Shown here in pieces: positions 8,826-18,300 of a DNA stretch of 63,102 bases. Where the stretch lies: contig CAJUFA010000019.1 of NCBI GenBank assembly GCA_910585725.1, forward strand, positions 1 to 63,102. The letters run 5' to 3'. Below the pieces are notes generated by a model. The model was not told the DNA's origin. It did not search any database and saw only the letters and a program-made list of their open reading frames with translations. Made by a program: the position numbers and the translations under genes. This stretch comes from an uncultured Dorea sp. (GTDB lineage: Bacteria > Bacillota > Clostridia > Lachnospirales > Lachnospiraceae). The stretch's first letter is position 1. Every line of letters starts with the position of its first letter.

Positions 8826-9983
8826 CTAACACCTCCACAGAAACATTACATTTTTTATTTGGGATAATTGCGGGAAGACCTCCTTGGTATTACGCTTGTT
8901 CAGCGCCACTAAAAAGGCGATATCAGACTGATCCTTTACCTCAGAAAATCGATATATTGGGTAACCCTTAAAACTTTCTTTTGAGATCCTCTGATGATCC
9001 GATACCACAAATCCTTTTAATTCGGGATTTCTTTCATAAAAAAAGAAACTGCTGTATACGATCTTTGCCATTACGCCATTTCCGTAGATATATACATTCT
9101 GATGCTCCGCAATAAACTTTTCGATTTCTTCCCTCCTGACAGCTTCCGGATCACAAAGCAAATCCGTTTTCGGAGGCTCTCCAAAATCTGTTTTTACTGT
9201 TTCTATCATTTCACTTGTCAACGCTATCCCATATGCTCGATAAGCATGGTCTAAAATCGGCTCTATATCAAATCTATACGTCTCCTTTACATAAGAAAGC
9301 GCATTAACAACCTTTTTTTTCTGATAAAACTCTTTAGAAAATATCTTTCTTTTTAGTACCGGGAGCCTGTCCAGTTTCACACTTCCATAAGGATTCAGGT
9401 ATGTGTCGCAGTCGATACTTCTCTTATAGGCGTCAAACTGGTATCCGGCTTTCTTAAGTGTCTGGAATAAACCATTTTCAAAGATACTGCAGGCGTCAAA
9501 ATAATCTAATCTCTCCGGATCAACTTTTTCTTTCAAATAACGAAACAATTCCTCTCCTTTAAGAATATTGCGGCGAAACACATAGAAATAAGATTGAATA
9601 TGCTGTGAAAGATTTTTTTCTGAACTGGAGATACCCCAAAAATCAGAATCACTCTTCTCCATTTTTTCAAAGATTTCCTGAAAGGATATAAACGGACCGT
9701 AAAAGCTACTGTTGCATAAAACCAGTTCATCAGATCCTTTTATCTTGCTGTTATACCTGGGAGATAAAATTATGTCTTTATATGCTCCTATATCAAATCC
9801 AATATTTTTCCTTATCACAACTTCGTCCGCATAATTCCTTAGTTTATCTATGCTGTTAAGACTACCGTTCACTACAATAATGAAATATTCGACGATCTCC
9901 TGCATTGATTTTATAGTATGAACCATCAGGGGATCTATTTCTCCCGAAGGAGAAAACAAACAAAAAATACCTATTCTTCTCAT
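8826..9983 (-). CDS. RgpF-type rhamnan synthesis family protein with C-terminal Rossmann-like module
   Basis: 385 residues from ATG 9983. A GTG four codons earlier is possible, but its upstream AAAGAG is too close. Residues about 1-270 match the rhamnan synthesis F family: RRIGIFCLFSPSGEID, YFIIVVNGSL, the conserved RKNIGFDIGAYKD and LCNSSFYGPF. Family members such as streptococcal RgpF are glycosyltransferases of rhamnose-containing wall polysaccharides. The C-terminus starts NVYIYGNGVMAKIVY and is the module shared with its neighbours. It is adjacent to a paralogue with the same architecture. Confidence 0.8.
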   Translation of the reverse strand: MRRIGIFCLFSPSGEIDPLMVHTIKSMQEIVEYFIIVVNGSLNSIDKLRNYADEVVIRKNIGFDIGAYKDIILSPRYNSKIKGSDELVLCNSSFYGPFISFQEIFEKMEKSDSDFWGISSSEKNLSQHIQSYFYVFRRNILKGEELFRYLKEKVDPERLDYFDACSIFENGLFQTLKKAGYQFDAYKRSIDCDTYLNPYGSVKLDRLPVLKRKIFSKEFYQKKKVVNALSYVKETYRFDIEPILDHAYRAYGIALTSEMIETVKTDFGEPPKTDLLCDPEAVRREEIEKFIAEHQNVYIYGNGVMAKIVYSSFFFYERNPELKGFVVSDHQRISKESFKGYPIYRFSEVKDQSDIAFLVALNKRNTKEVFPQLSQIKNVMFLWRC

Positions 9984-10011
9984 CTTTTCATTCACTCTTT
10001 AAAATTCATAA

Positions 10012-11160
10012 TCATGAACTGAAAACCCTTGGATAATACAATTGCTTCTCATCCAAATCCTTTTTAACAACTGAATATACCTCCTGGAATGCCGATTCAC
10101 CTAACGCAAGAATAATGCCGTCATTCAAATTAAAGCGCATCCTATGATAGACTAACAGATTTACGTTATTCTCTTTATTTTCAGTAACAATAAATCCATC
10201 ATACTTCCAATTTTTGTATTCAAAATACCGGGCAATACCCTTTCCATAGATTCCATGTCCATAGATAAATATTCTTTTGTGTTTTTTGTAAAATAGATAT
10301 AACTCTTCCGGTTCAAATGGTGTAAGCGGCTGAATTCTATTCTCTCGGTATAACCTCTCTAAATGTCCAGTTATGAGATTAATATTGTAGCCTGTATTGT
10401 CTCTTATATAGTCTATGGTTTTCTTTGCTACGTCCAGATGAATCAGGCAGAATACTTTTCTTTTTATAATTGGAAAGCAATGGTTGCAGATTAAAGTTTC
10501 AAAACACCACATGGTAGGATTCTCGCTATTTGTTATATTTACTTTCCCCTGATCCATAAATGCCATATTCCGGTAACCTTTCCCCGAAAAGTACTGAGTA
10601 AAACGTATCTCGAAATTCTCGATTGCTTCCTGGTAAGTCTTAGGATATTCAAGCGTAATCCAAAACTCTCTCCATGCATTCGATAAGAACAACGGCTTTC
10701 TGCATACCAGAAAATAAGCCTGGATATGTTCTGGTATTCCCTTACCATTTGGAAAGTAATTACCCTCTGGAAATCTGCTCAATCCCCAATAATCTACCAT
10801 TTCTTTTTCCATTTTTTCAAAGGTTTCTTTCCAAGGAAAAAATGGTCCATAAAATGTATCGTTAAACAAGACAACCTCATCCCACTTTTTCAACTCTTCT
10901 TCTGATAAAAATTCTACAAAAACATCTTTATAAGCGCCGCCGTCATATCCTATATTTCTCCGTATATACATTTTATGTGTAATTTTTCTTAGCTTTTGAT
11001 AACCAACATCTGAAATAGAACCATTTACTACAATTATCAGTTCCTGAAGAACTGTCAGCATATCCTTCAATAATACTTCTACATAATTATCCACTATTCC
11101 ATTTTCATCGTATAATACAAAAATCCCTATCCTTCTATGTGTGTCGATCCTTTCCGGCAT
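10012..11160 (-). CDS. RgpF-type rhamnan synthesis family protein (second copy) with C-terminal module
   Basis: 382 residues, paralogous to the next gene downstream. Visible family landmarks are RRIGIFVLYDENGIVDNY, ELIIVVNGSI, RRNIGYDGGAYKDVF and LFNDTFYGPFFPW. The last 95 residues begin RIFIYGHGIYGKGIARYF and form the same Rossmann-like module. GAAGGG lies about 10 nt before the ATG. Two diverged RgpF-like proteins in tandem suggest two consecutive transfers of related sugars, or one side-branch and one backbone transfer. Whether the sugar is rhamnose is unproven, since no dTDP-rhamnose genes are in the window. Confidence 0.8.
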   Translation of the reverse strand: MPERIDTHRRIGIFVLYDENGIVDNYVEVLLKDMLTVLQELIIVVNGSISDVGYQKLRKITHKMYIRRNIGYDGGAYKDVFVEFLSEEELKKWDEVVLFNDTFYGPFFPWKETFEKMEKEMVDYWGLSRFPEGNYFPNGKGIPEHIQAYFLVCRKPLFLSNAWREFWITLEYPKTYQEAIENFEIRFTQYFSGKGYRNMAFMDQGKVNITNSENPTMWCFETLICNHCFPIIKRKVFCLIHLDVAKKTIDYIRDNTGYNINLITGHLERLYRENRIQPLTPFEPEELYLFYKKHKRIFIYGHGIYGKGIARYFEYKNWKYDGFIVTENKENNVNLLVYHRMRFNLNDGIILALGESAFQEVYSVVKKDLDEKQLYYPRVFSS

Positions 11161-11199
11161 TTAATTTTACCCTTCACCTTTTCTCAGCTATAATATTTA

Positions 11200-11366
11200 C
11201 TATTGTAATGAAAATACTGTAGATTTCGGATACTCTGTAGATTTTGTTACATCCGCAAGCTCCATATTATCCCACGAAAGCTCTTTGACATCTCGAACTT
11301 TTTGCCCTAAATACTCTGAATGACAATAGAGACCTCCCCTGCTCCAAACATTACTACTTTTTTCAT
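11200..11366 (-). pseudogene. remnant of a Rossmann-module gene with internal deletion
   Basis: ATG at 11366 opens MKKVVMFGAGEVSIV, the usual start of the locus-wide module, but a stop follows after 19 codons. In another frame the same stretch continues as EYLGQKVRDVKELSWDNMEL and ends at TAG 11200-11202, matching the later part of such modules (G-K-K-V-x-D-V-x-E-L-like). The glycine loop is thus joined to a downstream piece with the middle missing and a frame change. The rest of the gene is gone. It lies in the 242-nt gap between the GT4 and RgpF genes, which contains nothing else recognisable. Confidence 0.6.
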
Positions 11367-11402
11367 CTTAAATATCCTCTTGAAATAATTAATAATATTA
11401 AT

Positions 11403-12785
11403 TTATAACCCCTGTAATATCTCTTGCAAATTATTCTTGAATATCTCAGTTGAAAACTTTCGTTCGTATGTTTCTCTTGCATTTTTTCCAATTTGCTCTA
11501 ACTTATCCTGATGTTGATAACACCAGAGCATTATCTTTCTAAGTTCGTCTTCGTTTTCACTTTGGAATATAAAACCGTTCTTCCCTGATTTGATATATTC
11601 TGCGATACCCGTCTGATCTGAAACAATACACACTTTTCCCATCATCATTGCTTCTATCGCCGCCATCGAAACGGTTTCCGCCCGGGACGCAACAACCAAA
11701 ACATCTAAAACTGAATACAGTTTATATATCTCTTCCTGGGTACGCTCTCCTAACAAAATACAATTATTTATGCTCGACGCTCGATTTGAAATTTCCTTTC
11801 CATATTCATCTACACTTCTTTTTCCAATTAAAAGGAAAAATACTTCTGTTAAAATCTTTCTTGGAAATTTTTCAATAACATTTAACAAAATATCCTGACC
11901 TTTTATTTTTGCAAAGCCTCCTATTAATCCATATATAAGTCCTTCTTTTAGACACGTCGACTTTTTTTCCCAGTCTTCTATTCCCAACGGAAATATTGAA
12001 ACTTCCTTTTTAGTCGAATACCACTGAAGAAAATGATTTTTCGCCCGTTTACTCGGCGCATATATTTTCATCATTTCACTTTGGATTCCTTCATTAATTT
12101 CGTCTGTCCAAAAATTTATCATTTTATATTCATCAGGACTTTCATGAATCCAGACAATTACTTTTCTTTTCTTTGCCACCTTTATTGCCAATCGAATCAT
12201 TGGAAGTGCGTTAATCATAATAATATCATAATGCATCATCCACAAAACACTTTCCAACGATGCATTGTTTAATCCTTCAAAAATTATTACATTAATTCCC
12301 GAATCTACTGCTTCTCTTATGTACCTATCATCTCCATCCGAAGCTACAATTGTAACAGAATATCCTAACTGTAAAGCCGCTTTTGCAGTTGTCAACACAG
12401 CAATCGGTACTCCTGAAAAAGAAAGAGCTATTGACACTATTAATAAAGTTTTATGACCACTCTCCGTGATATCCGAAGTGCTCTCATACTTTTTGATTTT
12501 ATGCTGAAACAAGCCAAAAAAATCCAGATAATGCATTATTTTTTTTCTATCATACCCCATCTGTAACAATTGCTCTTTCATTACAAATGCATAATTGCTC
12601 ATCAGCACAATATAATCATAACTAAACTCTTCCGCACATTGAGGACTAAGAACCTTTATACCATTAATTTTTTCTCCATGAAGATTTTTATTATTATCAA
12701 TAATACATAAAATTTCAATATCCTCTGGAATCGCTTTCTTTTGTTCACGATAAATGTTTCCGCATCCAAAAATAATAATTTTCAT
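11403..12785 (-). CDS. GT4-type glycosyltransferase with N-terminal Rossmann-like module
   Basis: 460 residues, with the same architecture as the GT4 gene at 642-2036. Residues 1-95 start MKIIIFGCGNIYREQKKAI. The GT-B part shows ALSFSGVPIAVLTTAKAAL, LIGGFAKIKGQDILLNVI and VVASRAETVSMAAIEAMMMG, the C-terminal donor site with its Glu residues. Coding sequence here is distinctly AT-rich with frequent runs of A and T, unlike the heptose genes downstream. The ribosome site is weak: GAAGGGAA lies about 15 nt before the ATG. The glycan donor is unknown. Confidence 0.85.
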   Translation of the reverse strand: MKIIIFGCGNIYREQKKAIPEDIEILCIIDNNKNLHGEKINGIKVLSPQCAEEFSYDYIVLMSNYAFVMKEQLLQMGYDRKKIMHYLDFFGLFQHKIKKYESTSDITESGHKTLLIVSIALSFSGVPIAVLTTAKAALQLGYSVTIVASDGDDRYIREAVDSGINVIIFEGLNNASLESVLWMMHYDIIMINALPMIRLAIKVAKKRKVIVWIHESPDEYKMINFWTDEINEGIQSEMMKIYAPSKRAKNHFLQWYSTKKEVSIFPLGIEDWEKKSTCLKEGLIYGLIGGFAKIKGQDILLNVIEKFPRKILTEVFFLLIGKRSVDEYGKEISNRASSINNCILLGERTQEEIYKLYSVLDVLVVASRAETVSMAAIEAMMMGKVCIVSDQTGIAEYIKSGKNGFIFQSENEDELRKIMLWCYQHQDKLEQIGKNARETYERKFSTEIFKNNLQEILQGL

Positions 12786-12826
12786 TTTTGTAAATTATTC
12801 CCTTCATTCTCCTCCAATATTATTTC

Positions 12827-14038
12827 TTACTTATGTTGACTGATCGCCGTTTTAACATCTTCTATATACTTTTCCATAATATAGTCATATTCAGCATTAA
12901 AATATTTTCTTACTCTCATTAAACGCTCTTTAAATCGCTCATAAAGATTTTCTGTCATTTTTTCTTCTTCTTTGATATCTCTATGATATGGACCACACCC
13001 TGATCCTCTGCATATTTTTTGATACAGCTCCTCTTCAGACCTGCTCCAATAATGGTTAATCCGTATCTTTTCAAAATGACCGTCAAAAAAAATTCCAGAA
13101 GGTAAGCTGGATCCATTTTCACTGATGCATTCATATCCTTTAAGATAATGCATACAATGAATATCGCAGACCACTACAGTTCTAGGATTCGCAATTGTTT
13201 TTAAAAAACAAGCCTCTTGAATTGGTTCATTAGCACGATATTTATAATTTTCAATTACGAGTCCTTCCGGTTTAGTCTTATGATCGGAAGTTCCATATAT
13301 TCTCCATCCTATTCCTATTCCACCCGGAACGCTCTCTTTCGGATAAAGCTTTGGTAAAAATCTTTCCTGATCATATCGAAACAAATCTTCGATGACATCG
13401 AAAATATTATTTCCGGCCAAAGGTATAATAAATTCATCAGTATCGTTAAATCCCATATATTTACTTTCTAATTTATAATGCGACAATGCATGATTATAAG
13501 CCTCTGCTTGTCCACCTTTCCAAAACAAATAGGTAACTATACCTTTCGTTATATAACCAGACAATATTTCCTTAAGATGGTCTGTGCTTTGATTATCATA
13601 AATATAGAAATGCTCAACCCCCACTAAGCGATGATATTCTATCCATTCCTGAATATATTCACCTTCATTACGAATCATCAATACAAGCGATAATTTATAT
13701 TTATAATCTCCATCAAATAACGCTTTGCGCACAAATTCATCTATTCTTAAAATTGAATCTTTTTCACATCCTCCATTTATTAATTCCTTTTTAATCACCT
13801 CGTAATATTCTTTGGACGTAACAACTATATTATCCCATCCTTTTTTATCCACTGTAGAAATGTCTTGTATTAGAAATTTTTTCTTTCCAATAAACACTTC
13901 ATTTCCCCACAATTGCTTATTTCCATCACAAACACCCACAATTTCAATCTTTATATCCTGTATGACATTTTTTAAAAACTCTTCATCATAAAAGTATTGA
14001 CGAAATTGACCGCCTACGCCATATAAAAGAATTTTCAT
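12827..14038 (-). CDS. GT92-family (DUF23-like) glycosyltransferase with N-terminal Rossmann-like module
   Basis: 403 residues. Residues 1-105 start MKILLYGVGGQFRQYFYDEE and form the shared module. From about 115 the chain reads LSLVLMIRNEGEYIQEWIEY, HFYIYDNQSTDHLKEIL and MGFNDTDEFIIPL, which is the family 92 layout with DxD metal site. A histidine-rich end (RINHYWSRSEEELYQK) also fits the family, known for galactosyl or other transfer to glycans. GGGAGG is about 10 nt before ATG. The gene is AT-rich. No bacterial substrate can be assigned. Confidence 0.75.
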   Translation of the reverse strand: MKILLYGVGGQFRQYFYDEEFLKNVIQDIKIEIVGVCDGNKQLWGNEVFIGKKKFLIQDISTVDKKGWDNIVVTSKEYYEVIKKELINGGCEKDSILRIDEFVRKALFDGDYKYKLSLVLMIRNEGEYIQEWIEYHRLVGVEHFYIYDNQSTDHLKEILSGYITKGIVTYLFWKGGQAEAYNHALSHYKLESKYMGFNDTDEFIIPLAGNNIFDVIEDLFRYDQERFLPKLYPKESVPGGIGIGWRIYGTSDHKTKPEGLVIENYKYRANEPIQEACFLKTIANPRTVVVCDIHCMHYLKGYECISENGSSLPSGIFFDGHFEKIRINHYWSRSEEELYQKICRGSGCGPYHRDIKEEEKMTENLYERFKERLMRVRKYFNAEYDYIMEKYIEDVKTAISQHK

Positions 14039-14093
14039 TCTAAAACATCCTCCCTTATATTTATAACCGCTTAACAGACCTTCGGATTTTCCA

Positions 14094-14561
14094 TTACTCT
14101 AAATTGTATATTACATTTGGAAATAAAATAATGTCTTCTAACAGAACCCCTCGTTCTATCAAATCTTGAACAATTTCATTTTCATATAAAAGATTGCAAA
14201 TAACAATCTTTTCCACATTAGAATTCTTATAGTCATTACAAAAATAAGAAATATCAAATATACGCTTTCCATAAATAGTTCCCGGGAATTTATCAGCATT
14301 TTTATCACAAATATAGTTGACGCAGATATCTGATTCATTTTCTATATCAAAGCATAAATATTTTGACAGCTCATTAACAGCATAGAGAACAATGCTTTTC
14401 ACCCCAATGCCTTTAAAAAATGCACTTGTCTTTTTATTCTGTATAACATTATCAAAACATTTTATAACTATAGGATAATAGTATTTATATTTTTCATCTT
14501 TTGTAATATATGTACATTTGGGGCTCCACACCTCAGGAAATATCGCTTTATCATTATTCAT
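14094..14561 (-). CDS. stand-alone Rossmann-module-like protein paired with pyruvyl transferase
   Basis: 155 residues from ATG 14561 (GTG two codons earlier is possible). I recognise no named family. The central part (VKSIVLYAVNELSKYLCFDI, later VEKIVICNLLYENEIVQDL and EDIILFPNVI) follows the strand pattern of the module fused to other enzymes here, but the glycine loop is degenerate. It overlaps the pyruvyl transferase gene by 8 nt. I infer it is the detached equivalent of the fused modules and works with that enzyme. It is very AT-rich. Confidence 0.55.
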   Translation of the reverse strand: MNNDKAIFPEVWSPKCTYITKDEKYKYYYPIVIKCFDNVIQNKKTSAFFKGIGVKSIVLYAVNELSKYLCFDIENESDICVNYICDKNADKFPGTIYGKRIFDISYFCNDYKNSNVEKIVICNLLYENEIVQDLIERGVLLEDIILFPNVIYNLE

Positions 14562-15693
14562 AATCACTATTCAAATCCATTACGCTTTTCAAAAACATAT
14601 TGGATCTCTTTCTTTCTCTATTTAAAATTTTGTTTACGGATTTATAGTTTATATCATCCGACAATCTATTTGCTGGAATATAATTTGTTACAACTCTATC
14701 TTGTAACCCCAGAAGCTCTGTCAATTCTAACAAACGCTCTTTTCCTGCTTCTCGAATAAACAGATAAAACGGTCTTTGAAACACAAGCGAGAAAATCATT
14801 CCATGATAAGACGTTGTAACTACTATTTCTGCGTGTTTCATGTACCACAGAAATTCATTAATACCTTCATACATAACGCATCCCGCGTTATTTACAAACA
14901 TATAATCAGGTGCGTCAAAACATGTATGAAGTATTTTTAAATGATATTTTCTTGCCAATGTATTTACAAATGGTACGTATTCTCTTATGGCATCTCCAAT
15001 CGGATAAATAAAAAAGAATATGAATTTATCCTCAATAAGTTTATCTAAACAGACCAGGGGATTGTAATCTTCCGCCGTTAACAATAAGGTCGGATCTAAT
15101 ACCTGAACTATTTTCTGTTTACAATAGTTCTGCATCTCACTCAAAAAGCTATGTTCCCGTAAAGAAATCATTTTAAACCTGGAAAGATGTTGATAAAATA
15201 TATCTTTTTCTTTTATACTTTTTCCTTTTATACTAGCCGCATAGGAAAAACGTATTGCCTTATCGTCAAGATTCGGAAATAAATACTCCTGATTTTGATT
15301 TTCTCGAAAATCAAAATTCCAAACCTGATCACTTCCTACACAATAAAAATCATATTTATTTCCTATTACCTTATGAACTATAGGTGAATCAACGCCGCAA
15401 TACGTACGCAAAAACTCTTCGTATCTCTTACGTTTCTTTATCATTTTATTTACACCAATCTCCGTTGATTCATATGGATATATAACATACCCTGGCGGAA
15501 CATAATTTATAATGTCAGCAATACAATCCGGGAATCTGTTAATCACTTCCCGCAGCGCCCATGCCTGCAATACAGCTCCATAATTATCTACATAATGAAA
15601 TGTTAAAATTCCAATACTTTTTTTATGTCCATTTCCTTCTTTCTTCTGCAATGCTTGTTTCTCATCAAGAGATATCTCTGAATACTTTTCCAT
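14554..15693 (-). CDS. polysaccharide pyruvyl transferase family protein
   Basis: 379 residues. The family (PF04230) includes enzymes placing ketal-linked pyruvate from phosphoenolpyruvate on exopolysaccharide sugars; other members have different roles. Recognisable pieces are KSIGILTFHYVDNYGAVLQA, the YCVGSDQVWNFDF motif and SYAASI in the N-terminal half, and VVTTSYHGMIFSLVFQRPF near the C-terminus. GGAGCAGGT precedes the ATG closely. It lies between the sulfate transport genes and the glycosyltransferases, so a second acidic substituent on the glycan is plausible. AT-rich. Confidence 0.8.
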   Translation of the reverse strand: MEKYSEISLDEKQALQKKEGNGHKKSIGILTFHYVDNYGAVLQAWALREVINRFPDCIADIINYVPPGYVIYPYESTEIGVNKMIKKRKRYEEFLRTYCGVDSPIVHKVIGNKYDFYCVGSDQVWNFDFRENQNQEYLFPNLDDKAIRFSYAASIKGKSIKEKDIFYQHLSRFKMISLREHSFLSEMQNYCKQKIVQVLDPTLLLTAEDYNPLVCLDKLIEDKFIFFFIYPIGDAIREYVPFVNTLARKYHLKILHTCFDAPDYMFVNNAGCVMYEGINEFLWYMKHAEIVVTTSYHGMIFSLVFQRPFYLFIREAGKERLLELTELLGLQDRVVTNYIPANRLSDDINYKSVNKILNRERKRSNMFLKSVMDLNSDYE

Positions 15694-15716
15694 ATACCTG
15701 CTCCAACTTTATATTT

Positions 15717-16517
15717 TTATTTCAGTCCTCTTTTTCTCAATATTCTTTCCTCTATCCTCCAAAATACAAACCTGTCAATTATAATTCCTATCAGTATAAT
15801 TACAAGCATTACAAGCATTACCTGGTTAATATCTGCAAGATCTCGTCCCATCATAAGTGTATGTCCAAGACCTACAGTAGCGCTCATAACTTCTCCTGAC
15901 ATCAACGCCCGCCAGGCAAACGACCACCCCTGACGCAGTCCTTCTACAAACGCCGGCATGGAAGCCGGAAGCATCACCTTTATATATAATTGTTTTCTGT
16001 CTGCTCCCATTGTCTTCGCTGCTTTTATCCACAATGGATTAACATTTCGAATTCCATTTCTCACAGACAATGCAATACTGAATGCCGAGCCCATTACAAC
16101 AACAAATAGAACCGCACTCTCATCTAATCCAAACCACAAAATCGCAAAAGGAACCCAACAGATACTTGGAAGCGTCTGTAATCCTAAAAGCAGCGGATGA
16201 AGACATCCATGAATTTTTTCACTCAACGAAAGAAGGATCCCTACTGCAAGCCCGATTATAATCGCAATACCAAATCCAATTACTCCTCTTATAGCACTGT
16301 ATAAAAACGCCTGAAACAAAGTCCCGTTTTCAATTAAATTCACACACGATTCAACCACTCCCAACGGACTAGGAAATGCATAACTTTTCCACCATCTAAA
16401 CTGTGACGTCCCTATCCAGTACAATAGCTGCCAAAACAAAAGTAAAACTACATAGAATAAACCGACAGACAATTTCTCCTTAAAAAACATTTTTCTAATC
16501 AAATTCTTCCTTTTCAC
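15717..16517 (-). CDS. SsuC/TauC-type ABC transporter permease
   Basis: About 266 residues with six predicted membrane segments, including LFYVVLLLFWQLLYWIGTS and GFGIAIIIGLAVGILLSL. The EAA-like loop of this family is visible as AAKTMGADRKQLYIKVMLPA. It belongs to the sulfonate/nitrate/taurine group of importers. The start is uncertain: GTG 16517 has GAGG at suitable distance and overlaps the ATPase gene by 23 nt, whereas ATG 16493 lies just past the ATPase stop without a ribosome site. Genome context with ATP sulfurylase argues for import of sulfate or an organosulfur source. Confidence 0.85.
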   Translation of the reverse strand: MKRKNLIRKMFFKEKLSVGLFYVVLLLFWQLLYWIGTSQFRWWKSYAFPSPLGVVESCVNLIENGTLFQAFLYSAIRGVIGFGIAIIIGLAVGILLSLSEKIHGCLHPLLLGLQTLPSICWVPFAILWFGLDESAVLFVVVMGSAFSIALSVRNGIRNVNPLWIKAAKTMGADRKQLYIKVMLPASMPAFVEGLRQGWSFAWRALMSGEVMSATVGLGHTLMMGRDLADINQVMLVMLVIILIGIIIDRFVFWRIEERILRKRGLK

Positions 16518-17259
16518 TCTGTTCAACCTCTATCCGTACTTCGTCAAGTATCTTTCGTCTAATTTTTAAAAACCCCTCTGACTCAATTCGCCTTGGTCTA
16601 GGAATATCTATAGAATATATTTTTTTCAATCCTCTTTTCCCTGCTCCAATTACTGCCACACGGTCAGACAGAAATACCGCCTCCTCTACGCTATGCGTTA
16701 CAAGAATCATGGTTCTCTTAGTCGCAGAACAGATTTCTTCCAACTCTTCTCTCAAGATATTAGTTGTTTGTTTATCGAGAGCGGAAAAAGGCTCGTCCAT
16801 CAAAAGCACACGGCAATCCATTGCTAATGCTCTTGCTAATGCCGCTCGTTGTTTCATTCCTCCAGAAATTTCATGGACACGGTAATTAGCAAACTTATTT
16901 AACTTCACAAGTTTTAGATACTGGCGCGCCCGTTCTTCTTGTTCCTCTTTTGAGCAACCAATTATACTTAGTCCAAATTTTACATTCTCTATCACATTCA
17001 ACCATGGAAACAACGCTGAATCCTGAAACATCATAATCCGATCATTTCCGGGGCCGGATATTGGTTTGCCGTCCATAATGATCGTTCCTTGTGACGGTTC
17101 TTCAAACCCTGCAATCAAATTAAGAAGCGTTGTCTTTCCGCATCCGGACGGTCCGACAATTCCAAAAAATTCTCCATCTTCTATCTCAAGCGACACCGAG
17201 GTCAATACTTCTCCCTCATGCTCTTGATATTTTTTCGATACACCTTTCAACTCCAGCAT
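16495..17259 (-). CDS. SsuB/TauB-type ABC transporter ATP-binding protein
   Basis: 254 residues. All core ATPase motifs are visible: Walker A GPSGCGKTTLLNLIAG, Q-loop MFQDSALFPW, signature EISGGMKQRAALARAL, Walker B VLLMDEPFSALD and switch histidine in LVTHSVEEAV. It powers import with the permease whose gene overlaps its 3' end and the lipoprotein gene 30 nt upstream. The family usually carries sulfonates, taurine, nitrate or cyanate. The operon places it between sulfate activation and glycan genes. Confidence 0.9.
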   Translation of the reverse strand: MLELKGVSKKYQEHEGEVLTSVSLEIEDGEFFGIVGPSGCGKTTLLNLIAGFEEPSQGTIIMDGKPISGPGNDRIMMFQDSALFPWLNVIENVKFGLSIIGCSKEEQEERARQYLKLVKLNKFANYRVHEISGGMKQRAALARALAMDCRVLLMDEPFSALDKQTTNILREELEEICSATKRTMILVTHSVEEAVFLSDRVAVIGAGKRGLKKIYSIDIPRPRRIESEGFLKIRRKILDEVRIEVEQSEKEEFD

Positions 17260-17289
17260 CCTGACTACCGCCTTACATTTTAAATCTGT

Positions 17290-18297
17290 CTATTTTATCT
17301 GCAGAAAATTCTCATAAGGAATCTGGGAAGTAAATTCCTCTTGCACGCATATTTTGGCAAATGCATCTATTGCGTCTGCATTGATATCTGAATTAAACTC
17401 AATATGTTTAAGTGATTCTTTCAAAATATCAATATCAATAGACTTGTCTGTCACAAGTTCTATTTCCTCGTTAATGATATCCATTGCCTCTTTCGCGTTT
17501 TCGTTCAAATATTCCGTTGTCTCCCGATGCACTGCAAGAAATTTTTTTACAATTTCCGGGTTTTCTTCCATAAATTCTTTACGCGCCACTACTACAGCAA
17601 CCGGATAAGAGCCTCTACTCCAAATCTCATTCTCATCACATATCACTTTTGCACCACATTCATTAATCAATGTTTCTGCCCAAGGCTCCGGAACACATGC
17701 CGCATCAATCTTGCCGCTCTGCATCAATTGCAAAATATAAGCGTTAGCAGTCGCCGTAACCGTTACATCTCCCCCTTTATCTACAGATGCCAAATTATTC
17801 TCTGCTAATAAATTAAGTAGTACGAGATGCTGCGTGTTACCGATCTGCGGAACTGCAACATTCTTCCCTGAAAGGTCAGATACATTTTCTATCCCGCTTT
17901 CTTGTGCCGCTAAAAGCATCATACCTCCATCAGCTCCCCCCGATATAACTACTACGTCGCCTTTTGATTTTACATTCGCACTGACGGCAGGAATCGGTCC
18001 AATATATCCAATATCAATATCTCCGGAAAACAGCGCTGTTACTTCATCCGGTCCCGCATTAAAAGATGTCCAATTAACGCTATTATTCTCACCTATTTCT
18101 CGCTCCAATGCTTTCTGATTCTTCATCACCAGAGCCTGACTATGCGTAATATTAGGAAAGTATGCTACATTTATTTCCAATCCTTTCTCTTGTTCTTTAC
18201 TGCACCCTGTGCAAAACAAGAAACCTAACAAGGCAATTAATAAAATTGTTGCACAATACTTTGTCGATTCTGTTCTAAAAATCGTCGCAGCCTTCAT
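17290..18297 (-). CDS. SsuA/TauA-type substrate-binding lipoprotein
   Basis: 335 residues. A lipoprotein signal is clear: a basic N-terminus, the hydrophobic ILLIALLGFLFCTGC and lipobox Cys near residue 32. The mature protein is an NMT1/SsuA-like periplasmic-binding fold: NVAYFPNITHSQALVMKNQK, FNAGPDEVTALFSGDIDIGY, and AACVPEPWAETLI. AGAGGTG is 6 nt before ATG, and the gene begins 3 nt after the cysNC stop. No SsuD monooxygenase, which would need oxygen, is nearby, so sulfate or a sulfate-like anion is a reasonable ligand. This is inference. Confidence 0.85.
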   Translation of the reverse strand: MKAATIFRTESTKYCATILLIALLGFLFCTGCSKEQEKGLEINVAYFPNITHSQALVMKNQKALEREIGENNSVNWTSFNAGPDEVTALFSGDIDIGYIGPIPAVSANVKSKGDVVVISGGADGGMMLLAAQESGIENVSDLSGKNVAVPQIGNTQHLVLLNLLAENNLASVDKGGDVTVTATANAYILQLMQSGKIDAACVPEPWAETLINECGAKVICDENEIWSRGSYPVAVVVARKEFMEENPEIVKKFLAVHRETTEYLNENAKEAMDIINEEIELVTDKSIDIDILKESLKHIEFNSDINADAIDAFAKICVQEEFTSQIPYENFLQIK

Positions 18298-18300
18298 TTA

